Assembly: GCF_907164915.1 (NCBI RefSeq) | Contig: NC_061865.1 | Span: 50,441,363-50,505,362 of the forward strand | Direction of reading: 5' to 3' | Origin: Impatiens glandulifera | Taxonomy: Eukaryota; Streptophyta; Magnoliopsida; Ericales; Balsaminaceae | DNA length: 64,000 nucleotides | Shown: positions 40,283 to 50,843 of the stretch, piece by piece | How the letters are laid out: each line of letters begins with the position of its first letter | Numbering within the stretch: position 1 is the first letter of the stretch | The notes under the pieces: model-generated | Databases searched by the model: none | Told to the model about the DNA's origin: nothing | The model's input: the letters and a program-made list of their open reading frames with translations, nothing else | Translations under genes and position numbers: made by a program

Positions 40283-40495
40283 ATACTTAACGCTCCGCTA
40301 AGTACTTAGCGAAGCGTTAAGTACTTAACGAAGCGTTAAGTACTTAACGAAGCGTTAAGTACTTAGCGAAGCGATAAGTACTTAACGAAGCGATAAGTAC
40401 TTAGCGAAGCGTTAAGTACTTAACGAAGCGTTAAGTACTTAACGAAGCGTTAAGTACTTATCGCTTCGTTAAGTACTTAACGAAGCGATAAGTAT
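40283..40495. repeat. Largest 19-bp near-palindromic array, in Ulp1-like intron 1
   Basis: About eleven units of agtacttaacgaagcgtta (with tagcgaagcg, gcgata and one inverted tatcgcttcg variant) fill most of the intron 40234-40506. AAGTACTT is a perfect palindrome, and AACGAAGCGTT / AACGCTTCGTT is nearly one. Confidence 0.92.
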
Positions 40496-42016
40496 CTTCA
40501 TCTTACCTCAATCTTGGCCTTCTTTTCCAATTTGCTCTTCTTCTTCTTCTTCTTCCTCTCCTCCTCCATACTATCTAATTTGACAATTAACGTGGCCATC
40601 CTTTGGTTGGATTTGGCTAATAACTGTTCGCACATACTAACAACCAACTTTTTCATATAAGCCTTGTGATTTGTTTGAGTTTCTTCGTAAGCTGTTTTCA
40701 TCTCTTTGAGCTCCTCCTTCACCTCTTTGATGAGCTCCTCCTTCAGCGCTTTTACCTCCTCTTTCAGCTCTTCACATTTACATCCAACAGAAGATGTTGG
40801 AGGTAATCCAGGAGTAGTAGCGGATGGGGGGCTAGGAATGTTGGCAGGACTAGATTCATAAGCAAGCTTCCTCTTCAGGTTTACTGCTTCTTTGAGATTA
40901 AGCGCAGCCTTTCTCTTCCGGGTGTTTGGTTTGGAAGTAGGTTCTTCATGTTCATCCTCAGGTTCACTTCCCTCCTCTTCATCATCATAATCCTCCTTCA
41001 CTAACTTCCCTTCTGTAAATCCCTCAAAAAATTCATCAGTTGACTCATCTATTTGTTCAAAGTCCTCACCACTGTATAACCTCTTCTCCATGGAGGACTC
41101 TTCCATCTCAGTCAGATCCGTTGTCTCCAGGGCAGACTTTATCTCGATCAAGGTGTTTTTCCTGTTGGAATGATAGACTAACAACCTTGGGCGTAGAGGA
41201 TCATTAAGCTCATTCTTTCTAGCAAATTTAGGAACAAAACCTTTGATGACCTCGTATGTCCACACTTGAAATGCCAGTGCAAACCCATAAATGTTATAAG
41301 CAAAAGGAGCATAAGGATCAGTACTCTTCTTCTTCTTCTTATAATATTTGTGACTGAGATGTCTCATGTTCTTGTTCAAACCCTTGAGGGTGGCTCTAAA
41401 GGTCACCTTCCCCCAAGGAAATCGGAGGAAACTTTCCTCGTCTTCGACCATGTGGAGGATTTTGGCAAATACCACCCTCCTTGGGTCAAATGAAAATAGG
41501 TACTGGCAAATCAAGCATACCAGCCCCATCTTCCAGGCATCTTCCTTATCTCTACATTTCAAAAAAGCAGTCTCCAAGTCTTGCATTACTACACTCGTCT
41601 TCCCTTTAAAATATTTTACCAACAGAGGTGGACAACCTCGGCATTCTTCTTCGTTCACCTCAGGAAACCTTCCGAAGTTTAGGCCCGTCACCAAGGCGTA
41701 CTCTTTCATACCAAACACAAGTTCTTGCCCATTGATATTGAAAGTAATCTCCTTGGAGGTTGAGGTTACCCTCCTAAGCAACATGTGATGTACAATAGTT
41801 CCTGAGAACTGCAACACTAGCGCAGAGACTATATATCGGAATTGGGTATTGTACACCTTCTCCACAAGATCCATTTCCTCAAACTTCATAACAATCTTCT
41901 TCAGGCAGAGGGCGCTTTTCCAAGAAATCCGTCCAGGGAAATCAGGAACGGTGGTTTCTGTCATCTACAAAAGGAACAACAACAAAAATGTAAGATCATA
42001 TACATAGACCACATCA

Positions 42017-42067
42017 AACGTTAAGTACTTAACGCTTCGCTAAGTACTTAACGAAGCGTTAAGTAAT
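42017..42067. repeat. 19-bp-type repeat just upstream of the Ulp1-like start codon
   Basis: Two or three units (ttaagtacttaacgcttcgc then taagtacttaacgaagcg) lie about 50-100 bases 5' of the ATG at 41964, in the leader or promoter. Confidence 0.88.
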
Positions 42068-42492
42068 TCGCGAATCATAAACCAGAAACAATAACCAACA
42101 ACCAGAAACAAACATGCAAATATAATGCAATAATCAATAACCAGAAACAAACATTAAACGCTAAACCTAACCAAATGAACTGAAACAGCCAAAACCCTAA
42201 AACTAAACATGCAAATATGAAAACCCATAACCAAAAAAAGACATGCAACAACCAAAATAAAACTAACCTGAGATTTATGGGGAATGAATGATAGAGAGGG
42301 AGGACACGAGGGGGACGGGAAGATCGGCCTTGTCAATGTCTTCTTCAGTGAGACGGTTGTAGAGAGAGAGGAATCGAGAGGATAGAAGATGGAAAATGGA
42401 AGAAATGAATGTCCAAATGTTTTATTTTTTAAAATATATGGTACGACGCGTGCATATACGCGCGCCTCTTCGTCTTCCTACGCGCGCGTGTA

Positions 42493-42674
42493 GAAGCGTT
42501 AAGTACTTAACGCTTTAAGCACTTAACGAAGCGTTAAGTACTTAACGAAGCGTTAAGTACTTAACGAAGCGTTAAGTACTTAACGCTTCGCTAAGTGCTT
42601 AACGCTTCGTTAAGTACTTAACGCTTCGTTAAGTACTTAACGCTTCGTTAAGTACTTAACGCTTCGTTAAGTAA
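42493..42674. repeat. 19-bp near-palindromic array near the right MULE end
   Basis: About nine units. The array switches orientation midway: aacgaagcgttaagtactt units on the left and aacgcttcgttaagtactt units on the right, so the whole block is itself a large inverted repeat. Confidence 0.92.
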
Positions 42675-43062
42675 CTAGCAGAAACGATATCATCTGCAAA
42701 TATCATCACAGCCAAAAGAACAATCAATAAGATGAACCAATATGAACTAATAAACCAATATGAACAAATATGAATATATATGAACAAATATAACCCAATA
42801 TGAACAAATATGATTCAATATGAACCAATATCACCAAAAAGAACATATTTAGGGTTAGGGTTTCATTAAGAAATACAAATAAGAACATAAATCTGTTATA
42901 TAAACATAGATTCGGGGATTAGGTTTCTTATCTTGTAGATTTCATTCATAGTAGTCGCCGTCGCCGGAGTTTACGCCGTCGGCGACAAACTCAGGAGGAA
43001 AGAAAGCATGAGAGAGAAAGAAAATGAGAGAAATGAAAAAATTTGAGTATATATATCAATAC

Positions 43063-43214
43063 CGTTTCACTTCGCGAAACGCGGAGTCCCTTCGCGTTAC
43101 GCGAAAAGGGTAAAATCGTCAAAAAAAAAATAAGTGGTTATCAGATCAAAAATTATTAAACATTACCACGGATGCAAATAGGCCTATTTGTAGGGTCATT
43201 TCATCCAATTTCCC
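43063..43214 (-). repeat. Right terminal inverted repeat of the MULE
   Basis: Its reverse complement matches 34805-34957, with the same outer motif (gggaaattggatgaaatgaccctac) and inner ttcgcgtaacgcgaaggg / gcgtttcgcgaagtga palindromes. Confidence 0.9.
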
Positions 43215-43223
43215 ATTTTTATG
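43215..43223. repeat. Right 9-bp target-site duplication of the MULE
   Basis: The sequence atttttatg is identical to 34796-34804. Confidence 0.92.
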
Positions 43224-43800
43224 GGTTTAATAACAATTAAAATACAATAATTCAAATATTTATATATTTTTTTTTTTATATTTTGTGACTGTGTTTTCTC
43301 TTTTCACTTCCACATAAAGTCAACAATTTTTATACTTATTGAGTGAAATATCAATTTTATAAAATAAAATTGAATAAAGGTTTTAAATTTGTTATTAAAT
43401 CAAAATTTTATTTTTTAATACTATATGAAATTTTATCTTAAAGCTATGTGAGGTTGAATATAATAAATTGTGTAGAAATATTGTATACATTAAATAATTC
43501 AGTCTGAAATTTGATATTAAAATAAAATAATTATTTATTGCTTACAAAAAAAAATATGTTTATTCTTAAAGATAAGAATGTAATATAGATTATAAAATTG
43601 TTATTTTATTTATTTTAAGTAAATAGTAATGTTATTAAATTTTTTAATATATATTTATAATTAAAGTATAGATTTCATACTATTATTTTAACTAAATTAA
43701 TATCTAATAATATAAATAAATAAACAAAAAATTTAAATTATTTTTTTCTAAACCTAATAAGTCATTTTAATTTGAGCTAAAAATATAAGTAACAACTACA
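43224..43800. other. AT-rich spacer between the MULE and histone H2B
   Basis: Nothing is recognised apart from simple AT-rich sequence. Confidence 0.55.
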
Positions 43801-43809
43801 AACAAAATC

Positions 43810-43870
43810 TCAGCCGTTGAAAACTAGATTATCCAACGGAGGAAAACTCAGTTATTCTTTTGTATATAAA
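43810..43870 (+). promoter_or_regulatory. Histone H2B promoter: TATA box and two inverted AACGG cores
   Basis: A TATA box (tatataaa) at 43863-43870 lies about 80 bases before the ATG. Upstream are agccgttg (43812-43819) and atccaacgga (43831-43840), two AACGG cores in opposite orientation. These resemble the mitosis-specific activator element bound by three-repeat MYB factors. Function is inferred. Confidence 0.55.
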
Positions 43871-43945
43871 CAACCAGCCCTAAGAAATCATTCTTCATTT
43901 ATTTACAATCGTAAACCATTCGTAATCAAAACACCATAGATCACG

Positions 43946-44332
43946 ATGGCACCAAAGGCTGAGAAGAAACCGGCGACGTCGCCGGAGAAAGTACCGTCGA
44001 CGATCGCTAAAGAAGGAGTCGTAGAGAAGAAGAAGAAGAAGAAGACGAAGAAAAGTAGCGAAACGTACAAAATATACATATTCAAGGTTTTAAAGCAAGT
44101 TCATCCTGATATCGGGATCTCAGGTAAGGCGATGGGGATTATGAACAGTTTTATCAACGATATATTCGAGAAACTTGCTCAGGAATCATCTCGTCTTGCT
44201 CGTTACAATAAAAAACCGACGATTACATCTCGTGAGATCCAGACCGCTGTTCGCCTCGTTTTGCCTGGTGAATTGGCGAAACATGCTGTTTCTGAAGGTA
44301 CGAAAGCGGTTACGAAATTCACTAGCTCGTAA
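43946..44332 (+). CDS. Histone H2B
   Basis: An intronless gene of 128 residues, compact by plant H2B standards. The N-terminal tail begins [10 protein letters not shown] and is followed by a poly-Lys run. The histone fold holds the expected sequence: [75 protein letters not shown], with the conserved Lys that is monoubiquitinated in plants near the C-terminus. It packs DNA in the nucleosome with H2A. As usual for replication-dependent plant histones there is no intron. It sits directly beside the MULE (about 720 bp away) and looks undamaged. Confidence 0.98.
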   Translation: MAPKAEKKPATSPEKVPSTIAKEGVVEKKKKKKTKKSSETYKIYIFKVLKQVHPDIGISGKAMGIMNSFINDIFEKLAQESSRLARYNKKPTITSREIQTAVRLVLPGELAKHAVSEGTKAVTKFTSS

Positions 44333-44830
44333 TTTAATATGTTAGATACATTCGTAGATTAATAAAATTGATTTTGATTGTTTTCCTGCAAAGATATAAT
44401 ATGATTTGCATCGATTTTTGCCTTGATTATTTCCTTATTTGAGATCAATAGTTTGATCATGAAGAGAAGTTTAATGAAATAGAATCATTGATGAAATTGT
44501 ATAGGTCATGAATGTTGTTGATCATCTGGCTGAAAAAAATGTCTTACTTCATTGAAAAACTTAGGATCAAATAAAATACAAATCAAATCAAGCTTCCCTA
44601 TAACTATAATGAGATGTAAGGTTTATGAGTATAACAACATTTAATAGGGCAATAAACCATAGTGCATAACCAAAAAAGCAAACTATGCAAAACCTAAAGC
44701 CACATAAAATTAAACTTACGTCCAAATCTTGATCCGACCATTAAAAATGTAGAAGAATGAGTTACTAACATCTCGACAAAATGGCTCTATTAAATACTAG
44801 AGCTATTAGGGATATAACATAACCATTTAA
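44333..44830. other. H2B 3' flank
   Basis: 3' untranslated region and AT-rich spacer; no gene was seen. Confidence 0.5.
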
Positions 44831-44836
44831 AAAAAA

Positions 44837-47160
44837 ATATATATGTATAATGATGCTTAATTTTTAAAGTGTCCGAATTATCAGGTCGAGAACTATGATT
44901 AATTTAGATATATATGTGAGAGTAAATGAATATTTGAGTCGGATTGTGGGTTGACACGCTCATAAATTTAAAACGGTTAAAAATAAAATTAAAAATGTTA
45001 TAGGTATATTTCGAATTTGCAACATAACAAAATAAGTACAATCTTTTAACCAACTATGTTAGAGTTGGGCATTGTGTATAAAAGTTCGTATTCGATTCGG
45101 GCAAGTCGTGTTAGACTCTTAATTGTATCGTGTTGTGTCATGTCTCAATCTTATCCGCGTCGTATCGTGTCTTAACCCACTCAAAATATTATGATTCACG
45201 GACTTTTTCATGTCGTGTTATTTGTGTCTACGTGCTAACTTGTATTTAAATTTATGTTTCGTGTTATTCCGATTAGATTTTGTTATCGTGTCAACACAAT
45301 CTTTTCTTAACACACTCATGTTAATTAATTATTTATATATATATTATATTATATTATTAGTAAAAATTATAAAATATGATTATTAATTTATTTTAGTTTA
45401 GAAAATTTAAATTTATTTAATAAGTTTAATTTATTAATTTATTTAATATGTAAAATGGGTAAACATAAATTTTAACGTATAGTCAAATCATTAATTATTT
45501 AAAATGTATTTTAAAACATACAAATAATTATTCATTCAAATAAAATTAGTTAAATTTGTTGTTATAAAGTTATTAATTTATTTTAAAAATATATATTAAG
45601 TTAGTTAAATATAATAAATATAAAATTTTATAATTTTTAAAATATTAGATAAGAATTTATACTTAATTATTTAATTAGATATATGATATTTATTATTATT
45701 ATATATAGTTAAAAGTAATTGAGATTTTGTACTATAAAATAATTTTTTTTTAAAAAAATATTTTATTAACTTTTAAAATTTAAGAGTGTTTTAAGATTTT
45801 TGAAGATGATTTAGTGATATATAAATATTAATCCATTATTACTGTTAGGAGTGGATAATATTTCATGGAAAAATTATTAGAATGCATATATTATTAAATT
45901 TTTATTTAATATATTAAAATTATTTTGAGATTTTTTAAGTTAAAATATATTTTACTATTGTATTTTTTTGAATTAATATTAATTTTATAAATTAGATTTT
46001 TATTTAATTAATAAAATTAATTTAATCTTTTTATTTTATAAATTATTATTTTTTATTAGATAAAGTTTTTTTATTAACTTGTAAAATTTTGGTGTGATTT
46101 AAGATTTTTAAATGACATGATGATAAACAATTAAATATGTGATCAATTACAAGGAGATTGGGAGAGATGTGGTAATTTAATAATGTTAATGTAAAGGTGG
46201 ATAGTTTAGTAAGAAAATGAGAAAAAAAAGTAAGAAAGGTGAGTAGAAATTATAAATATATTATTATATTATTATATTATTAAAATTAAAATTATTATCA
46301 TATATTTTTTATTTAATGTAGTAATAATAATTGAAATTATAAATAATTAAAATATTAATAAAATAATATCGTAGAGAATTATTAATAGACTCACAATTTT
46401 ATTCATATAATTTATTTATTTATATTTATATTTATATTTTATTTTGATTTATATTATTTAAGTTAATATTTTTACGTATTTTAGTATGTTTAATTTTAAT
46501 TATAAATATTCTATTTAAATAAGCTATTAATGGAATAAAAATATAATAAGTTTAGAGAAGGTTAATGTGAGTAGCTTAGGTCATATGACTAATTGTGTTT
46601 ATGTCGTTTTGTGTGTATATTTATTCTCGTGTCGTGTCTATACTCGTGTTGTGTCCGTGTCGAGTCGTAACCGTATTACGATCGTATAAACTCTTAATTG
46701 TGTCGTGTTCGTATCTTCTCGTGCTTATATCGTGTCAACCCAAGACCCGAGTGAGATATTATCGTATCGTATCGTTCCGTACAAATATCGTGTTAGATCG
46801 TGTCGGTTCATATTTATTCTATCATTGCTCAACTCTAAACTAGGTTAATAACTATTTATATTTTAAATTTAACATTAAATTAAGTTAGATGAATGTGAGA
46901 TATTTTAAAAATATAAGTTCAAGTTTTAACTAACTAATATATATATAATTAATGATGCTTAATTTTTAAAGTGTCTGAATTGCTGGATCGAGAGTTTTGG
47001 TTAATTTAGATATATATATGTGAGAGTAAATGAATACTTGAGTCGAATTGTGGGTTGACCCGTACATAAATTTAAAACGGTTAAAAATAAAATTAAAAAT
47101 GTTATATGTATGTTTCGAACTTACAACCTAACAAAATAAGTACAACTCTTTAATCAAATG
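44837..47160 (+). mobile_element. Helitron-like repeat copy split by a hAT-like insertion
   Basis: The left part, 44837-45059, carries the family's start (tgtataatgatgcttaatttttaaagtgtccg) through the taaaacggttaaaaataaaa stretch. The sequence resumes at 46838 with the part that follows in the copy at 4400-4530. A second family start is at about 46930, giving the same two-start layout as at 4217-4730. No hairpin or CTRR end is visible at 47160. Confidence 0.55.
45060..46837. mobile_element. Non-autonomous hAT-like element, 1.78 kb
   Basis: The inverted ends are tagagttgggcattg at the left, and tagagttgagcaatga read inward from the right. They are flanked by 8-bp repeats aactatgt (45052-45059) and aactaggt (46838-46845), which match at seven of eight positions. 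The subterminal regions on both sides are packed with cgtgtcgtgtc-like repeats, and the middle is AT-rich without coding sequence. The ends and 8-bp duplication fit hAT. The interrupted host repeat can be rejoined across the site, which confirms the borders. Confidence 0.8.
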
Positions 47161-47164
47161 TGAT

Positions 47165-47939
47165 TGGAATGTGGTTTGCCGAGGGATAATGGCCGATAAC
47201 AATTGAAAGTTGTTAAAAAAATGTAAATCAAATATTTTATTGACCAAAGTGTGAGTACGATAATATTAATAAATATGAATTAAATATTTGATTGACCAAA
47301 ATTAAAGTGTAAGATCACGAGATTAGAGATTCATTCGGAAAAAATATATAATAAGATATGTGAGAAAATAAGTTGTTTATCGAAGTAATAAAACGTGGGA
47401 TGAGAGCGTTCTATTTTTTATTGTAATATATTATTCGTGATTTATTAAGAATTTTAAACATTGAATACATATTATTATTATTTTTTTATTAAATTTATTT
47501 TATTTATATTTTTATTCGTTTATATCGTACGAGAATTTTCGCAATTTTAAATAAAAAAACAAATACTAAGTGACTATCGTCTCTACTTAGCTTCTAATAA
47601 TAATATCAATAATAAAGCAGACTACTATAACATAAATGTCAAATTAAATAGAAGAAGAAAAGAAAGAAAAAATTATTGAACAGAACTTATAAAGAATCTG
47701 TGCAATTTGAATGCAGTAATTAATGTATGGAAAAGTAAACATATTCTTATGTATCATTTTTTTATGGTAAGCTAGTTAATGATAATGTGATTGAATTGAT
47801 TTATTGTGCATTAAAAATAAGACTATATATATTTTATCTAAAACACTCAATTTGGACATTTGAGAAACTTAAAAAAAAATTAAAAAAATTATAATCCAAT
47901 TTTTAAATAATTCATTAATTTATTTAATATATATATGAA
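47165..47939. other. Spacer, right part a truncated array unit
   Basis: No gene is visible. About 47690-47939 resembles the end of the tandem unit that follows (phrases tatattttatctaaa, atttgagaaacttaaa and ataattcattaatttatt), so the array probably begins with a truncated unit here. Confidence 0.5.
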
Positions 47940-48298
47940 TTTTATTTTAAAAATTTATATATAACAAACTTATTATATTTTTTTAAAAATATATTATTGT
48001 ACATAAGTGCAAATATTGTATTTTTTTTGTTATGCGTTTGTTTTTGTCTACTAATTACAAATTATGGTGATTTTTTATTATTTAGATTTAAGTTATTATT
48101 GATTAATTTATTACAAATCATGTCATAATTATATTTAACTATTTTATTAATAAATTTCACCTTTTATTATGATTTTGTATTTAAATAGATTAATAAAATA
48201 AATTACTAAACATTCATTAAAGTATTAACAACAAATTTAGTTATTATAAATTAGAATTAATTTATTGATAATTCTTAAACATAAAATAAAATATTTTT

Positions 48299-48659
48299 TT
48301 AAAGTTTACTTTCGCAATAACAAAATGTTGGACTCCCATTTCCAAGATGTTTGCAAAATCCACCCAAAGAATAACCTTTGATAATGCAAGTGGCATTACA
48401 ATCTTTGAAAACCTTGCATAGCCCTTGTAGTATATAGCTGTTAGCCTCTCCTGTGTCAAATAAAAAAAATCAAATATAGTTAATATAAATTAATTTAAAT
48501 ACATACAAATATTTAGTATAGTTATAGTAAAGCCATTTTGTATTTAGTATAGTTATAGTAAAGCCATTTTGTACCTGTGTTGGAAAGGAAAACAACACAA
48601 AAGAAGCCAACTAAGAAACAAACTATGAGTAGAGAATGAATGTTTTTTAAATTTTCCAT
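48299..48659 (-). CDS. Secreted six-cysteine defensin-like peptide, intact copy (array unit 1)
   Basis: Two exons on the minus strand: 48575-48659 (85 bp) and 48299-48450 (152 bp), joined across a 124-bp GT-AG intron in phase 1 to give 78 residues. Exon 1 encodes residues 1-28, a short polar start and a hydrophobic core typical of a signal peptide (IVCFLVGFFCVVFL). Exon 2 encodes the mature part with Cys at 40, 46, 50, 61, 72 and 74. The pattern C-x5-C-x3-C-x10-C-x10-C-x-C, with its CxxxC and CxC elements and a GGFC turn, is that of the cysteine-stabilised alpha-beta fold. A signal-peptide exon followed by a cysteine-rich exon is the usual DEFL gene layout. A TATA box (tataaata, about 48722-48729 on the minus strand) lies some 65 bases before the ATG. 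Such peptides act in defence or in pollen-pistil signalling; which applies here is unknown. The exons are too short for ordinary ORF calling. Confidence 0.85.
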
Positions 48660-48720
48660 TACAAAATTTGTATATTTCCTTATTGCTTATGAATATGAAT
48701 ATAACTTGAAAGAAAACTAC

Positions 48721-48730
48721 TTATTTATAG
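48721..48730 (-). promoter_or_regulatory. TATA box of the intact defensin-like gene
   Basis: The minus strand reads ctataaataa about 65 bases upstream of the ATG. The same position in unit 2 keeps tataaata, unit 3 has a changed flank (tatataaata), and unit 4 has ttataaataa-type sequence in altered context. Confidence 0.6.
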
Positions 48731-50381
48731 GTAAATATTTTTATGTTTAAACTATTATTAATAAAAGAATTAATTTTTATTCACTTTTTACCTATTTTTT
48801 ATTTATTTAATACAAATAAATATTCATAATCAATTTAAATAACTTTTTACCTAAAATAACTTTTATTTTTACTTTTTACTCATTATTTTTAATATGACTA
48901 AAATAAAATAATAATTTTGAACTTGATTTTTCTTAAAAATGTTATTTATCAAATGTACTTTTGAAATTGTCAAAATAAATGTTATTTATCAAATGTACTT
49001 TTGAAATTGTCAAAATAAAAAGTTTTTTTTTTAAATTTTTTAAATTATTATTTTAATACAGTTAAAATCACTTTTAAAAATCATCAAATATACAATAAAA
49101 ATTATTGTATTTATATCTTGTATGAAAATTTTAATTAAATTATATTAAAAAATTAGATTAAAAATAAATAATTGTGTTTTATATTATTTTTAACCAAAAT
49201 TTAATTATTCTAACATTTTTTTTGCTTTTCTTTAAAAAATAATATTTTTCTTTATTATTTTGTAAAAGTGCTAAATAAAAAGAGTTATAAATATTGAAGA
49301 GTTTAAGAACTTATTAACAACTAAAATGTGCAAATGGAGAAAAATAAACATATTATATTATGTATATTTTCTACTTTAGTTTAGTTGGTATAATGTGGAA
49401 TTGTAAATGGACAACTTTTATTTTTACTAAAGTACTAAAGAGATATTTGAGAAACTTACAATTTGTAAATAATTTATTTATTTATTTCAATTTATAAGCA
49501 AATTAAAAATTAGTTTTTACACTTTTTAAAACAATATTTAAAAATTACTAAAATACAATAAAAATGATGCCATCTATATCTCTATTTGTTTTAAAATTAA
49601 ATTATATTAAAAAAATTAAATTAAAAATGAATAATTGTGTTTATTATTATTCTTAACTAAATTTTAATTATTCTAACAAATTTTTTACCAATTAATGTTT
49701 TTTTAAAAAATAATTTTTTTATTAATTTTTTTTTGTAAAAATATAAAAAAGAGTTGTAAAACTTATTAAAAACCCGAATTTATTAACAACTAAATATTTG
49801 CTGGGAAAAATAATCATTTTATATTAGGTATATTTTCTACTTGAATTAATTTTGTGTATAATTAGACAACATATATTTTATGTAAGTACTAAAGAGATAT
49901 TTGAGAAACTTACAAAAATTTATAATATAAATTTGTAAATAATTAATTAATTTATTTAAATTTATAAAACAAATTCAAAAATGTTGTTTTTACACTTTTT
50001 TTTTTTTTTTTTTTTTATAATTTTTTTTACAACATAAAAAAATAAAAAAAGAGTTCTATTATATCTAAATAAAATAAGAGATAAATTGCAAAAAATAAAA
50101 CGGTTAAAATTAATGATAGTGTTAAATAAAAACTTTTAGTCAATTAGTTAAAATGTTAATTATTATTTTGAAAATGAAAATTCTAACAATGATTGGATAT
50201 AACATTTTTTTCTCATCATATTAATTGTTTTTTTACATACTAATTTTAAATATATATATATATTTATCTTAACTAATTTATTTAAATATATATATATTTA
50301 TCTTAACTAATTTATTTTTGAAATGATTAATAACAAAATGTAAAATGAATTAAATTAATAAAATATATCAATACATATTAA

Positions 50382-50412
<31 letters not shown>

Positions 50413-50602
50413 ATTCTTTTACTATGTAAAAAAGATTTTTAATTGATATATTTTAGGATAAACATTTGAATGTATTTTTTTAACAATATTATAAAAATAT
50501 ATTTATTGACCTAAATAATAATAATTTAGTGAGTAATTATTTTTTACTAAAATAGAAAATATGAAAAATATTAATATTTTATTTATTTATTATTTTATCC
50601 CT

Positions 50603-50667
<65 letters not shown>

Positions 50668-50670
<3 letters not shown>

Positions 50671-50843
50671 GAGTGATAGAGTGAGTGAATTTAATGAGGG
50701 AATTTGGTGAGGGAATGATGTGGCATTACCTTCATTTTGTTGGAAAATGTAAAAGTAGGAGGAAAGAGAGAAAAGAAAGAAATTATTTGATTTTTTCAGC
50801 GAATAAAATTATGTCACGTCATTCCCTCACCTAATCATTTCTC
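50668..50843. mobile_element. MITE of about 176 bp, present only in array unit 1
   Basis: The inverted ends are gaggagtgatagagtgag at the left and gagaaatgattaggtgag read inward from the right. Next to them are gtgagggaatgatgtggca and its inverted partner (gtgagggaatgacgtgaca read from the right). It is embedded in a long TA microsatellite, so the target duplication cannot be read. Units 2-5 lack it, so it inserted after the units formed. Confidence 0.65.

Larger units (their letters stand above)
38368..41964 (-). pseudogene. DUF1985 / Ulp1 (C48) protease-like gene of the KI-MULE, with two lesions
   Basis: Minus-strand exons: 40507-41964, 40141-40233, 39973-40065, 39108-39900 and 38368-39027. 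Exon 1 encodes a DUF1985 region (about residues 50-190), an acidic stretch and a Lys/Glu-rich coiled coil. Exons 2 and 3 are each 93 bp and duplicate one another. Exon 4 encodes an 11-residue acidic repeat (VDGGEIETDVK type, about seven units) and a Lys-rich basic tract. Exon 5 carries the C48 cysteine protease core with His in NKHWVL, Asp in DVYDCDSS and Cys in SGDCGVF, the catalytic triad of SUMO-type deconjugating enzymes. Two breaks are seen: an eight-base A run (minus strand, about 39350-39357) shifts the frame in exon 4, and a TAG at 38854-38856 interrupts exon 5 upstream of the triad. The first could be a sequencing error or be bypassed by splicing. The role of such proteases in MULEs is unknown. 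Confidence 0.82.
34805..43214 (+). mobile_element. Complete KI/Kaonashi-type Mutator-like element, 8.4 kb
   Basis: Both ends carry long inverted repeats (34805 to about 34957, and about 43063 to 43214) that begin gggaaattgga[c/t]gaaatgaccc. The element is flanked by a perfect 9-bp direct repeat, atttttatg, at 34796-34804 and 43215-43223, the expected MULE target duplication. Inside are a MURA-like transposase gene on the plus strand and a DUF1985/Ulp1-protease gene on the minus strand, the content that defines KI-MULEs (Kaonashi) in plants. The intact target duplication and the open transposase frame point to a fairly recent insertion. The accessory gene shows two apparent lesions. Confidence 0.93.

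Noticed and set aside
40283..40495. Regular short repeats resembling a CRISPR array
   Set aside because: Units are contiguous near-palindromes without unique spacers, inside an intron of a plant transposon.
44100..44332. Possibility that the H2B is a retrocopy
   Set aside because: Lack of introns is normal for plant H2B, a TATA box is correctly placed, and no poly-A tract or target duplication was seen.
48262..48459. 65-residue minus-strand open frame without cysteines
   Set aside because: It is an out-of-frame reading of the defensin-like exon 2; the correct frame, set by the signal exon and splice phase, gives the six-cysteine peptide.
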